The notes: generated from the letters alone by a model not told the origin. Numbered from the stretch's first letter, positions 1-8,934 are shown. The stretch: DNA of 58,407 nt from Deltaproteobacteria bacterium (GCA_030272815.1 JAJSZT010000017.1:1-58407); one strand, 5' to 3'. Numbers and translations: made by a program.

Positions 1-573
1 TGTGGGAAACAGCCAGTTCTCCGGCCGGCATGCTTTCCAGTAGATACGCAGTTCTTTTAACAACTTCTGTGAAAGAATCGTATCGCGATCCTTTTTGCCT
101 TTGCCCTGCTCTACACGAATAACCATCCTGGAGCTGTCGATATGTTTCAGTCTCAGCTTGACAAGTTCACTTATCCTCAACCCTGCTGAATAGGCTGTCA
201 TCAGCAAGACCCTGTGTTTAATATTGGCCGGACTGGTTATGACACGGTTTACTTCCTCCCTGCTCAATACTTCCGGCAAACGCTTTGTCTTTTTCCTGGG
301 AGGCAGTTTTAACTTTACAGATTCATCCTTAATTGTATGTTCGTAAAAAAACCTCAGCCCGGATATCACCACATTACATGTGCTCGGGCTTCGTACAAGT
401 TCCTGTCTGAGGTACAAAAGATAGTTTTCAACTTCCTCCTGATCGATCTTATCCGGTGATTTGTTGCAGTACTTTGCAAGGCCTGCAACAGCGGCTACAT
501 AAGCTTCCTGCGTTTTTGGTGAAAATTCCCTGAGTTGCATCGCCCTGATCATTTTTTGACGCAATTGTGACAT
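1..573 (-). CDS. Tyrosine recombinase/integrase (partial, cut by window edge)
   Basis: The visible 191 codons are the N-terminal part of a phage-integrase-family recombinase, which cuts and rejoins DNA through a catalytic tyrosine. The start MSQLRQKMIRAMQLREFSP is preceded by a good ribosome site (AAGGAGG). Residues from about 10 to 90 look like the SAM-like core-binding domain (SPKTQEAYVAAV). The catalytic domain begins near residue 110 and shows the first catalytic arginine in YSAGLRISELVKLRL. The sequence then continues through KGKKDRDTIL to ENWLFPT, where it leaves the window, so the HxxR and Tyr boxes cannot be checked. Short integrases of this type often precede an IS91-type transposase; whether that holds here lies outside the window. 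Family call is firm; the role (mobile element or chromosomal) is open. Confidence 0.88.
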   Translation of the reverse strand, partial: MSQLRQKMIRAMQLREFSPKTQEAYVAAVAGLAKYCNKSPDKIDQEEVENYLLYLRQELVRSPSTCNVVISGLRFFYEHTIKDESVKLKLPPRKKTKRLPEVLSREEVNRVITSPANIKHRVLLMTAYSAGLRISELVKLRLKHIDSSRMVIRVEQGKGKKDRDTILSQKLLKELRIYWKACRPENWLFPT

Positions 574-983
574 GATATACCTCCTTGATTAAGAGTAATA
601 GAAAACGGCCTTAAGCCAGAGGTATATATAATACGATCAGGGAGTGTTTGGGAGGTATTAAATAAAGAGTTGAAACTACGGGAAGTTAACTGCCGCGAAG
701 CGGCTTAGTCCAACATATAATAGACTGCCGAATAGTCGTCTTATAATACGGCTAATCTACGTACGAAATTGTTTTATACGACGGTTTAGTCGTGTAAAAT
801 GATCTATTTGTGGATTAGACGTCTTTTTTGCTCGATAAAAATTTTGATTTTAGTATTATATCAGTGCATGAACAAATGAACATCGAATAAAAAAACACCC
901 AATACCAAACATTCAACAGCTATTTTTGTTTCTCCATTTTTTCCCATTCATCATTCGATGTTGGACGTTCGATGTTCATTTTT
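574..983. other. Gene-free region upstream of the recombinase
   Basis: No coding sequence is supported here. The stretch holds a small perfect hairpin (GCCGC-GAA-GCGGC, 692-704) and an AT-rich segment with repeated TAGTCGT words (about 730-820). At 952-980 there is a member of the GAACATCGAACGTCC repeat family also seen at 13.5 kb, with a short inverted half at 874-889. It may contain one end of the mobile element to which the recombinase belongs, but I cannot define a terminus. Confidence 0.4.
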
Positions 984-2186
984 TTAGTCCCTCCTGGACG
1001 CACTATTATCCCATACCCCCGGGATTTTGGTGCCGCAGAACTTGCATTTATTACCTGTTAGATTATACGTCGGCAAGAAATAGCCCTCGCGTTCAATCAA
1101 CAACTTGCTGCAATTGTGACAATAGGTGTTATTCCCTTCATGGTTTGGAACATTGCCGACATAGACATATCTGATACCCTCTTTAATGGCTAATTCGCGG
1201 AAACGAGTCAATGTTGAAACCGGTGTGGGTGGCAGCCCGTCAAGTTTGTACTTAGGGAAAAAACGTAAAAAGTGCAGCGGATAGTCGGGTCCTATGTTGT
1301 CAAGTATCCATCCGCACATCTGTTTTATCATTTCTTCATCATCTATATATCCCGGCACCACCAGAGTTGTGACCTCAAGATGAATTTTTTGCTCATGCAG
1401 CGTTTTTAAAGTGTTTAACACAGGTTGAAGCCGCCCGCCGTTCAATTTCCTGTAAATGTCATCGCTGTATGATTTAAGATTTATATTTGCGCCGTCCAGC
1501 ACTTTGCACAGCTCAAGGAGGGGCTTTTGGTTGATGTAACCGTTTGAAATCCAAAGGTTATGCAGCCCTTTTTCCTTTGCCAGTCTGGCGATGTCAATCA
1601 TGTATTCAAAAAAAGTGACTGCCTCTGAATATGTGTATGCAATAGATTCAGACCCCAAACGCTGGGCTGTCTCTACTGCTTCAGCAGGAAAAAGCTCATG
1701 ATTACGCACTTCATGAGGCTTTGCCTGTGAAATTTCCCAGTTCTGACAATTTAAACAACGGAAATTGCATCCCGTAGTAGCAAGGGAAAAAACCATTGAC
1801 CTGGGCCTGAAATGAAAAAGCGGCTTTTTTTCTACAGGATCGTTATTGACAGCACAGGGATTTCCATAGGCCAGACTGTAAAGCTTGCCGTTTATATTAA
1901 CCTTGGAACGGCATACACTGCGATCTCCCGGTGCAAGTATGCAACGATGGGGACAGATGCCGCATACAACCTTACCATCATCTAATTTGTCATAAAGAAA
2001 TCCTTCGTGCGACCATTTCCACAATGTTTTTGGAGCATCGTTTTTGAACACTTTGCCGCGGATGTCATCGAGACCGGATATAAAGCGCCCGTCCCCGGCA
2101 AAAGGCCGGCACACATCGGCAAACATTGCAGTGGATAGCAATGCTCCGCTATAGTAAAGAAAATCCCTTCTGCTTATAGTTTTCAT
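984..2186 (-). CDS. amrS: AmmeMemoRadiSam system radical SAM enzyme, with twin-arginine leader
   Basis: 400 residues. The radical SAM cluster motif CNFRCLNC (Cys 140, 144, 147) binds the 4Fe-4S that cleaves S-adenosylmethionine. An additional Cys set lies before it (CGICPHRC, residues 75-82, and Cys 92) and a CxxC...CxxC knuckle near the C-terminus (YCHNCSK ... CKFCGTK). The N-terminus, MKTISRRDFLYYSGALLSTA, is a twin-arginine-type signal followed by a hydrophobic stretch, suggesting export of the folded Fe-S protein. I use the ATG at 2186, behind GGAAGG, rather than an upstream in-frame GTG at 2198. It is the last gene of a minus-strand set with the fused MEMO-AMMECR1 protein and the spermidine-synthase-like protein. 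The reaction of this family is not established. Confidence 0.9.
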   Translation of the reverse strand: MKTISRRDFLYYSGALLSTAMFADVCRPFAGDGRFISGLDDIRGKVFKNDAPKTLWKWSHEGFLYDKLDDGKVVCGICPHRCILAPGDRSVCRSKVNINGKLYSLAYGNPCAVNNDPVEKKPLFHFRPRSMVFSLATTGCNFRCLNCQNWEISQAKPHEVRNHELFPAEAVETAQRLGSESIAYTYSEAVTFFEYMIDIARLAKEKGLHNLWISNGYINQKPLLELCKVLDGANINLKSYSDDIYRKLNGGRLQPVLNTLKTLHEQKIHLEVTTLVVPGYIDDEEMIKQMCGWILDNIGPDYPLHFLRFFPKYKLDGLPPTPVSTLTRFRELAIKEGIRYVYVGNVPNHEGNNTYCHNCSKLLIEREGYFLPTYNLTGNKCKFCGTKIPGVWDNSASRRD

Positions 2187-2197
2187 TATGCCTTCCA

Positions 2198-2356
2198 CCT
2201 AAATTGAGCAATTTTTTACTCGATCTGCGCCGATCTCTTGCGCATAAAGGCTTTGCAAAATTCCTCGACATATCCGCGGGTATGCCTGCGGTTTTTGCAA
2301 ATCCTTATACATCAAGATCTCAGCACATATCTTCGCAAAAAATTGCTCAACTTAGG
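2198..2356. repeat. 159-bp inverted-repeat (MITE-like) element
   Basis: The termini CCTAAATTGAGCAATTTTTT (2198-2217) and its inverse at 2337-2356 match at 19 of 20 positions. The interior holds smaller complementary pieces. The element fills the gap between the radical SAM gene and the upstream membrane-protein gene, and its right arm and flank supply the last codons of the latter. It encodes no protein, so any mobility would need a transposase in trans. Confidence 0.7.
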
Positions 2357-4450
2357 TGTTCCAATAACAATCAAACTTGCCAGTTTCAAAAATATCAATC
2401 CGGCCGTGGCCCAGATGATTCCAAAATAGGGCAAAAAGACCAGGCTGGTAATCAGAGTTCCACAGGCAGCGCCAATTAAATCGGCTGAAAAAGATCTTGT
2501 TACCGCAGAATTTCCGCCCCCTCCCAAATGGAGAGCCACAGGGAACTGAAACCCGCATGCAAGGGAAACCATGAAACCGAAAACAAGAAAAAAGAATGAC
2601 GGCAGCCTATCCCCGCCCATCTTCAGCGCCAGTATCAAAATGCCCATCAGGGTAATGAGCAGACCATCGGTCAGCACCAGTATCTGTTTTCCACCTTCAC
2701 GCAGTCTGTCGCCCAGCAATGCCCCCGGCAAAAGACCGGCCAGAAAGACCGTTATAATCAATCCTATTTGAAAATATATATAACCATAAAATATCTGAAA
2801 AGCAAAGATGATCAGTATTTCGCTTCCCATGGTCATTGCTCCTGTTGAAAAAAGTACAAATTCCTCCCGCTTAATCCGAAACAGATATATAATGGTGAGC
2901 CCGGCAAGGGCAGCAATAAATCCAACAGGAGAACTGGAAAATTTGGCAAACCACTGTGAAAACATCAGCCTCATCAAAAGCGGAGAATCATCGCTGTTTT
3001 TTGGTGTATTCGGATCCATCAGATTATTTAAGTCTGAAATTCTTTTTTTAGTCAGATTCCCGTAATAATAGCCTCGTATGTACCGGGCAATAATACCTTT
3101 TTCTGCAAGTCTCGCAGGGATATCTGTTTTGATTGAAATATCCCGGCACAGGAAAAATATCTTCAGCCCAGGCATAAGCAAGACATGCTTAAAATGATTT
3201 TTCACGGTATTGTATAGAGAAGAAAGCTTCTGCCGCTGTGGTTCGGCAAGGTAATTATCATAACCTTCCATAGAAAAACTCAAAACACCATCCGGCGCAA
3301 GTCGTTTCTTTACAAGGCTGAAAAACTGATCTGTAAAAAACCTGTTTACCTGAAATGTGTCCGGCTCCGGTAAATTTAAGATAATGGCATCGTAAATTTT
3401 GTCCGAATCCGCAAGAAATGCCCTTCCATCCTGATTGATTACATTCAATCCTTCAATATTTTCGATCAGGCCGAATTTGAACTGTACAGCAGTAATTTCC
3501 GGGTCAAGCTCAACATAATCAACTGTTTTAAGACCATGTTTTTTCAGCTCCTTCATAATGCCGCCCTCGCCGGATATTAAGAGGACGCGTTGCGGATTGT
3601 CCAGTTGAGCCAAAGGGTAATGGATAGTTTCTTCTGCAATGCTCTGATTCTGGGTGCTGAATACAGGGACTCCATCAGTAAAAAGAGTGTGCTGCCCATT
3701 ATCCTGATGAACGGCAATCCGCCCGTAACGGGATTCACTATAATGAACCAGCTTCCCCTCGGAAGGCGCAAGCGAAAAGGGTTCAAAAAAAATACCCGCT
3801 GCAAGCAGTAATAATGTGATAGCAGCACCTGGAATAATTTTTAAATATTTCCTCTGCTTTCCGGTAAATGAAAAAAGAAGAAATGATGCGGCCACAAGCG
3901 GAAGGTTGGCAATAAATATAGCTTTAAGAGGAGTAACCAGAAAAACAAGCGCAAATGAAAAAAGCGCTCCTCCGGTTATATCTCCTATATTGTCGGTAAT
4001 ATAAATGCGCGTGCCTGAATAATCCGGTGTTTTTGCTCTTAGCACAAAAAGGCTGTAAGGAAGAATAAAACCTATAAGCAGGCAATATGGAGCAATGGTT
4101 AAAAATATGTAGGCAAGGGTAGGATAAAAACCAACCGAACTGCCGTGAACAAAGAAAAAGTCGCGCAATTCCCGAATGCTATAAATCTGAATCACGGACA
4201 GAGCCGCCAGAATGAAAGAAAGCTGGCAGAGTCTGCTTGAACTGGGCTCCCAGTAGCGCGGCGTAATCAGATGCGCTACAAGCGTTCCTATACCGCCAAG
4301 TATCAACCAGTTGAAAAGTATTAAAGAAATGACAAACTCGTTACCGTGGAACTGGGCAAGAAATTCGCGTATGGTTATTAATTGCACCACAATTGAAGAA
4401 ATGCCGGCGGCAATGACAACCAGCAGTGTAACGCGTTCATTTTTCTTCAT
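2312..4450 (-). CDS. Polytopic membrane protein with spermidine-synthase-like methyltransferase fold
   Basis: About 712 residues. The N-terminal part has roughly six or seven hydrophobic helices. A soluble Rossmann domain in the middle carries a nucleotide-binding signature (RVLLISGEGGIMKEL followed by VDYVELDPE), as in spermidine synthases and related methyltransferases. A second membrane block with six or so helices follows. Fused transporter/spermidine-synthase proteins of this kind are widespread and poorly characterised, so I infer an aminopropyl- or methyl-transfer role at the membrane only from the fold. The chosen ATG overlaps the end of the upstream MEMO-AMMECR1 gene by about 14 bases, which implies translational coupling; an in-frame upstream ATG at 4504 is possible. 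The last 14 or so residues (TPKLSNFLRRYVLRS) are encoded by the inverted-repeat element and are probably not original. Confidence 0.8.
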   Translation of the reverse strand: MKKNERVTLLVVIAAGISSIVVQLITIREFLAQFHGNEFVISLILFNWLILGGIGTLVAHLITPRYWEPSSSRLCQLSFILAALSVIQIYSIRELRDFFFVHGSSVGFYPTLAYIFLTIAPYCLLIGFILPYSLFVLRAKTPDYSGTRIYITDNIGDITGGALFSFALVFLVTPLKAIFIANLPLVAASFLLFSFTGKQRKYLKIIPGAAITLLLLAAGIFFEPFSLAPSEGKLVHYSESRYGRIAVHQDNGQHTLFTDGVPVFSTQNQSIAEETIHYPLAQLDNPQRVLLISGEGGIMKELKKHGLKTVDYVELDPEITAVQFKFGLIENIEGLNVINQDGRAFLADSDKIYDAIILNLPEPDTFQVNRFFTDQFFSLVKKRLAPDGVLSFSMEGYDNYLAEPQRQKLSSLYNTVKNHFKHVLLMPGLKIFFLCRDISIKTDIPARLAEKGIIARYIRGYYYGNLTKKRISDLNNLMDPNTPKNSDDSPLLMRLMFSQWFAKFSSSPVGFIAALAGLTIIYLFRIKREEFVLFSTGAMTMGSEILIIFAFQIFYGYIYFQIGLIITVFLAGLLPGALLGDRLREGGKQILVLTDGLLITLMGILILALKMGGDRLPSFFFLVFGFMVSLACGFQFPVALHLGGGGNSAVTRSFSADLIGAACGTLITSLVFLPYFGIIWATAGLIFLKLASLIVIGTPKLSNFLRRYVLRS

Positions 4451-5933
4451 CAAAATACTGAACCTGGTAGATCTTAACTTCCGGTTTATCATTTCGCCAG
4501 GCATCGGCTGACATCCCGGCCTTCAAGCAGAGATGTCCAAGAAATTCTTCGGGTTTAGGTACCTGTTTCCATACCTGTGGCAAAAAAGTTGCGTTGGCAA
4601 AGCCTTTCCGGATAATTACACCATCAATGTTAACGCGCAGTTTTGAAACAAGGTCATCACCATCTGTGTATTCAAGAGGTTCCGGCGGGGTAAGAATGCT
4701 TACCTCTATATCAACATTTTCAAGTTCTTCGGCTCTCAGGGGAGAAAATCGCGGATCACGAAATGCAGCACTGACTGCATTACGCCCGACCCCATCTTTG
4801 ACAGGTTCAGATGCAGTTATATTGCCAATGCAGCCTCTAAGCTGCTCATTGATCTTTAAGGTAACAAAGGTACCAAAATGCTCCTGAAAACAATCCTGCT
4901 TAAGCGCTTCTTCCAAAGCTCCGGACTCGACAGTGTCTATCTTTTTATTCAGCTTTTTCATAAGGCTATGCCGCGCAAGTCTTACCAGCATCTGTCCCTG
5001 CTTATCAGTAAATCTGTGATCCGCATTTTTTTTGTCATCCATAAATTTATCTCCATAAAATGCTATGGCTGCGTAGCCGACAACTTGACTGCGCCCGCCG
5101 CAGGTATCACCACTGTTTGAATAATGCAGCAAAACCGGCTGCCATCCATATTGCCGGGCCAGGCTTACAAGAACACAAATCGGCGCTTTCCCGCACGCAT
5201 AATTATAACCCTTCAACAAATTGTCTGCATCCAGCTTTAATATCATTTGAATGGTTTTTTTATCTTTTTCAACAGCCTCGGTATATTGTAGAAAGTGGGA
5301 AAGGTCTGTACTGGCCACAAGAAGCGTGTTTTGATCTCGAAACATATCTATTTCACGCGTGAGTCCGTCAATATTACCCTGGCTGATTACAATCGGAATG
5401 ATTTTAAATTCCTTTAAATAATACTGCAAAAAAGGCAGCAAGACCTCCAGTGAATGTTCGCTAAGATCAGAATCCTTGTTTGCGTGAAACAATTCTGACC
5501 GGTTTCGCAGTTTTGCAGCATCGTTATGCAGAAAAACCCTTCCGAGAGGAGTCTGGTAAGCAGCCACATCGCTGATTGCTCCGTTTATAAAACCTACTCG
5601 ATGATCCGGGCCAAGCAAAATAACCTTTTTAAACTGCTTTTCGCTGAGAACAAGTGATGCATGGGCTGCTGTAAGCCCGGAGCATGGATATCCCGCATGG
5701 GGCAGTATAAGAGCCTTTAGATATTTTCCTGATGGAATCTTTACCTGAGTTTTTTTTGCCTGGCTGGTTAACCTATCAATATTCTTGAGCAAATCAGATT
5801 GACTGGAAGGATAAAATCTGCCTGCAAAAACGGCCTCGCGAATATCATCCGCAAGTACACCCCCTGTGCAGAGAAGAGATAACATGCACAAAACCAGGAA
5901 AAACTTTATAATCGGATTGAATGCCTGCTTCAT
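4437..5933 (-). CDS. Fused AmmeMemoRadiSam proteins B and A (MEMO-like + AMMECR1), exported
   Basis: About 498 residues. A signal peptide (hydrophobic core FFLVLCMLSLLCTGG, then LADD) is followed by a MEMO1-like domain from about residue 30 to 310. That domain has the conserved ILPHAGYPCSG and STDLSHF motifs, related to class III extradiol dioxygenases and metal-binding MEMO1. The C-terminal 180 residues form an AMMECR1 domain with the hallmark LRGCIGN near residue 366. In many bacteria the two are separate genes; here they are one exported polypeptide, first in the cluster. I use the ATG at 5933, directly before the signal peptide, rather than an upstream ATG at 5987. Together with the twin-arginine leader on the radical SAM partner, this places the system on the outer face of the membrane. 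Molecular function unknown. Confidence 0.88.
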   Translation of the reverse strand: MKQAFNPIIKFFLVLCMLSLLCTGGVLADDIREAVFAGRFYPSSQSDLLKNIDRLTSQAKKTQVKIPSGKYLKALILPHAGYPCSGLTAAHASLVLSEKQFKKVILLGPDHRVGFINGAISDVAAYQTPLGRVFLHNDAAKLRNRSELFHANKDSDLSEHSLEVLLPFLQYYLKEFKIIPIVISQGNIDGLTREIDMFRDQNTLLVASTDLSHFLQYTEAVEKDKKTIQMILKLDADNLLKGYNYACGKAPICVLVSLARQYGWQPVLLHYSNSGDTCGGRSQVVGYAAIAFYGDKFMDDKKNADHRFTDKQGQMLVRLARHSLMKKLNKKIDTVESGALEEALKQDCFQEHFGTFVTLKINEQLRGCIGNITASEPVKDGVGRNAVSAAFRDPRFSPLRAEELENVDIEVSILTPPEPLEYTDGDDLVSKLRVNIDGVIIRKGFANATFLPQVWKQVPKPEEFLGHLCLKAGMSADAWRNDKPEVKIYQVQYFDEEK

Positions 5934-6007
5934 GAAGTGACCCTGCCTGCAACTAGAGACCTTTGCAAAACACCCTCTTTTGCCCAATTTCCAATTTCAA
6001 GTTTCAA

Positions 6008-6022
6008 GCCGTGAACGGCTAC
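6008..6022. repeat. GCCGTGAACGGC(TAC) palindrome
   Basis: A short copy of the dispersed GTAACCGTTCACGG family, here as the perfect palindrome GCCGTGAACGGC followed by TAC. Larger copies lie at 11245-11316, 37581-37595 and 54145-54336. Confidence 0.5.
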
Positions 6023-6215
6023 AATAAATACAATGAGCAAACAATACTGTCAAACTAAAACTTGTTAATCTCCCCACTCGAAACACCTATGGTAATATAG
6101 GGTTTTCATTGACAAGCCCGTGTAAATAAAATTATTAATGGCTTTTTACTAAGAGTAAACTCATAAAAAGTTTTTTTGACTGGTATTGAGAATTTTGGGA
6201 GAAATAAGGATCGGT

Positions 6216-6345
6216 ATTTATGACTCTGTTGATTTACTCCGATTTCGAAAATCATAATACAATATAGTGCGACCTATTCAAGCATTGCACACAATATGTT
6301 GTGCCGATTTTTCTGAGAAGATAGTAAATCAACAGGGTCATAAAT
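6216..6345. repeat. 130-bp inverted-repeat element
   Basis: ATTTATGACTCTGTTGATTT and three further bases at 6216-6238 recur inverted at 6323-6345 with one mismatch in 23. The interior is AT-rich and has no open frame. It lies in the gene-poor gap between the exported MEMO gene and the ORF6N gene. MITE-like by structure; a target-site duplication was not identified. Confidence 0.65.
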
Positions 6346-6403
6346 GTGCATCTAAGTTCCAATGCCTCCTGCCCGCCTCACAACTTTTTAAATATCGGCC
6401 TCT

Positions 6404-6432
6404 CTTTAAGGTCACATTTCGTGACCTTAAAG
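6404..6432. terminator. Perfect stem-loop at the end of the ORF6N gene
   Basis: CTTTAAGGTCAC and its exact inverse flank a 5-base loop (ATTTC). The stem contains the stop codon of the minus-strand ORF6N gene (6427-6429). No strong T-run follows on either side, so termination is likely but not certain. Confidence 0.6.
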
Positions 6433-6957
6433 CTTGATTTTCTTTCGCTTATCGTATGAACCGCTTTTTTCTTTTGCTGTAAAGCCGATTTTCTTCTTTG
6501 GCTTATTTTCAATATTTATTAATTGATCTAACGTCTCAAAAACAATTTGAAAACGTTCATCAGTTATTTGTTTTAACTCTTCGAGCTCTTTCCTGAGCTC
6601 TTCATTGTCAAGAACCATTTGTCTGAGCCTTGTAAAAACCCGCATTATCTGAATATTGACATGAATGGCTCGTTCGCTTCTTAACACACTGGACAGCATT
6701 GCCACACCTTGTTCAGTAAAGACGCGCGGTAGAGCTGAAGAATGTTTCAGCCTGTCTAACCGGTCACAATTTGTGACCAGTTCCTGTTTTTCCTCTTTGG
6801 CCAGTCTGAACATAAAATCTGGCGGAAACCTCTGTTCATTTCTGGTAACAGCCTGATTTAAAGCCTTAGTAGCAACCCCATAAAGCTCGGCAGGGTCAGC
6901 ATCCAACATCACCTTCATTCCACGGATTAGATGTATTTTACTGGCAATAGTTTCCAT
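6427..6957 (-). CDS. ORF6N-domain (KilA-N-like) DNA-binding protein
   Basis: 176 residues. The N-terminal half (IHLIRGMKVMLDADPAELYG ... LNQAVTRNEQRFPPDFMFRL) is the ORF6N domain of phage and plasmid origin. It is followed by RVFTEQGVAMLSSVLRSERA, typical of this family. A charged coiled-coil segment and a lysine-rich tail (KPKKKIGF ... KRKKIKL) end the protein. Such proteins are presumed DNA-binding regulators and often occur as single mobile genes. The usual D-L-D in the N-terminal motif is D-A-D here, a small deviation. The gene stands alone, between two inverted-repeat structures and a stem-loop, which fits a stand-alone mobile cassette. Function not known beyond likely DNA binding. Confidence 0.85.
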   Translation of the reverse strand: METIASKIHLIRGMKVMLDADPAELYGVATKALNQAVTRNEQRFPPDFMFRLAKEEKQELVTNCDRLDRLKHSSALPRVFTEQGVAMLSSVLRSERAIHVNIQIMRVFTRLRQMVLDNEELRKELEELKQITDERFQIVFETLDQLINIENKPKKKIGFTAKEKSGSYDKRKKIKL

Positions 6958-6961
6958 TGTT

Positions 6962-7050
6962 CAGAAATTTACAAACTCATTTTTATGTAAAATTAACGGC
7001 TGCGGCTATATTTTCAAAAAGCTAAAGTATTACGAGTTTGTAAATTTCTG
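6962..7050. repeat. 17-bp perfect inverted repeat flanking the ORF6N promoter region
   Basis: CAGAAATTTACAAACTC (6962-6978) recurs exactly inverted at 7034-7050. The 55 bp between them should contain the ORF6N promoter, since the gene starts at 6957 on the minus strand. It could be an element terminus or a paired operator for the ORF6N protein. Confidence 0.6.
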
Positions 7051-7212
7051 TCTTTACGTTTCTTATGATTTCTGACATAATTTTTTAAGTTTATGGGCAT
7101 ACTTCCTTTGTTCTTATTATTGCCAATTTAGCCTTGCGGCAATAGAAGGTTTTGTGAGAGATAGGTGACATATATATTGTGATAACAAAGCTTGTTGCAA
7201 GGAGCTTCAACC

Positions 7213-8934
7213 ATGAAAAACCAGGAAGTCGCGGCCATATTCAATGAAATAGCGAACATTCTTGATATTAAGGGAGCCAATCCCTTCCGTATTCGAGCCT
7301 ATCGTAAGGCCGCGCAGAACATAGAAAATCTAACTGAAGATATCGCCGCCATTGCAGAACGCAATGATCTGGAAGCCATTCCGGGCATTGGTAAAGATTT
7401 AGCCGGAAAGATCCAGGAATTCGTATCTACTGGTGCTCTTAAATATTATGATGAACTGAAAAAGGAGGTACCATCCGGTATAGTCACACTTCTCGCAGTT
7501 CCGGGTGTAGGGCCGCGAACGGCCAAACTCATTTTTGAGCACTTCGGGGTTTCCTCTGTGGAAGAAGTGGAAAGAATGGCAATAGATCACAAGATACAGG
7601 GTTTACCTGGGATCAAAGCCAAAACAGAACAAAATATCCTTAAAGGAATTGCTATTCTTAAAAAAGGCCGTGAACGTCTGCCCGTAGGCGCTTTTCTTCC
7701 TGTGGCCGAAGAGATTATCAATATCCTGCAGAAAAAATGTCCTGTTTCCCATATAAGCGTAGCCGGCAGTCTGAGGCGTCGGAGGGAAACCATTAAAGAT
7801 ATTGACCTCCTGGTGGCTTCAGGCAAGCCGTCTAAAGTCATGGAAGTTTTTACGAAATTGCCGATGGCAGGAGAAATCATAGCCCATGGTGAAACAAAAT
7901 CCAGTATCCGGACGGTACAAGGTATTTCTGTCGATCTCCGCGTGGTTGAACCAAAAAGCTTTGGTGCCGCTCTTTGTTACTTTACCGGCTCCAAAGCGCA
8001 TAACATCCGTGTTAGGGACCTGGCTGTACGCCGCGGTTTAAAAATCAATGAATATGGTGTGTTCCGGGATAAAAAATGGATAGGTGGCAAGACAGAAGAA
8101 GATGTCTTTAAAGCCGTCGGGTTGCCATATATCCCGCCCGAATTGAGGGAAGACAGGGGTGAAATAGAAGCTGCTATGGCCGGGCAACTACCTGCTATAG
8201 TGGAGATGAAGGATATTCAAGGCGATCTGCATGTCCACTCCAAATACAGTGATGGTACGGCTTCTCTATTTGAAGTAGCCCGTAAGGCTGCTGCCCTTGG
8301 TTTTTCATGGGTGGCTATTTGTGACCATTCAGCCTCGCTCAAGGTTGCTGGCGGATTATCCCCTGCCGACTTAAAAAAAAAGATAGCGGCCATCCGGAAC
8401 TTCAACCAAAAAAGTGATGCGGTGAAGCTGCTTTGCGGCACTGAAGTGGACATCGACAGTAAGGGCAACCTGGATTATCCAGATAATATCCTTCGCCAGT
8501 TAGATATAGTCATAGCCGCTATTCATACAGGCTTTAAACAGGATGAGAAAACCCTGACCCGTCGGATAACTTCGGCCATGCGTAATCCCCATGTTGATAT
8601 AATTGCCCATCCGACCGGACGGCTTATAGGGGAAAGAGAGCCTTATGCCGTGAATATCGAAGAAATTATTAAGGTGGCGGCAGAAACAAAAACTGCGATG
8701 GAAATCAATGCTTATTTTAAACGATTAGACTTAAATGATATTCAGACAAAGGTAGCTAAAGAAAAGGGTTGTAAGCTAGCCATTGGTACGGATGCCCATA
8801 TCCTGGAACAGATGGACTTTATGCATCTTGGTGTCTCCGTTGCCCGCCGCGCCTGGCTGACACCTCAAGATCTTTTGAATACCCTGACCTATAGTGAGCT
8901 TACATCATATTTGGGCAAGGATAAGAAACCTTGA
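7213..8934 (+). CDS. polX: DNA polymerase/3'-5' exonuclease PolX
   Basis: 573 residues, a family-X polymerase with a C-terminal PHP domain for gap-filling in DNA repair. In order: helix-hairpin-helix motifs (IPGIGKDLAGKI, VPGVGPRTAKLI, LPGIKAKTEQNI) within the first 150 residues; the nucleotidyltransferase core GSLRRRRETIKDIDLLV with its DxD metal ligands and a third acidic residue in SVDLRVV; then a PHP phosphoesterase domain with DLHVHSKYSDG, CDHSAS, AIHTG, AHPTGR and IGTDAH. All expected metal-binding boxes are present, so the protein looks functional. The ATG at 7213 follows AAGGAG at good spacing and is preferred to an upstream ATG at 7192. Confidence 0.96.
   Translation: MKNQEVAAIFNEIANILDIKGANPFRIRAYRKAAQNIENLTEDIAAIAERNDLEAIPGIGKDLAGKIQEFVSTGALKYYDELKKEVPSGIVTLLAVPGVGPRTAKLIFEHFGVSSVEEVERMAIDHKIQGLPGIKAKTEQNILKGIAILKKGRERLPVGAFLPVAEEIINILQKKCPVSHISVAGSLRRRRETIKDIDLLVASGKPSKVMEVFTKLPMAGEIIAHGETKSSIRTVQGISVDLRVVEPKSFGAALCYFTGSKAHNIRVRDLAVRRGLKINEYGVFRDKKWIGGKTEEDVFKAVGLPYIPPELREDRGEIEAAMAGQLPAIVEMKDIQGDLHVHSKYSDGTASLFEVARKAAALGFSWVAICDHSASLKVAGGLSPADLKKKIAAIRNFNQKSDAVKLLCGTEVDIDSKGNLDYPDNILRQLDIVIAAIHTGFKQDEKTLTRRITSAMRNPHVDIIAHPTGRLIGEREPYAVNIEEIIKVAAETKTAMEINAYFKRLDLNDIQTKVAKEKGCKLAIGTDAHILEQMDFMHLGVSVARRAWLTPQDLLNTLTYSELTSYLGKDKKP

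Noticed and set aside
690..830. Possible attC recombination site or IS91 end near the recombinase
   Set aside because: A GTCCAAC box and a hairpin exist, but no matching GTTRRRY box at the right distance and no defined terminus were found.
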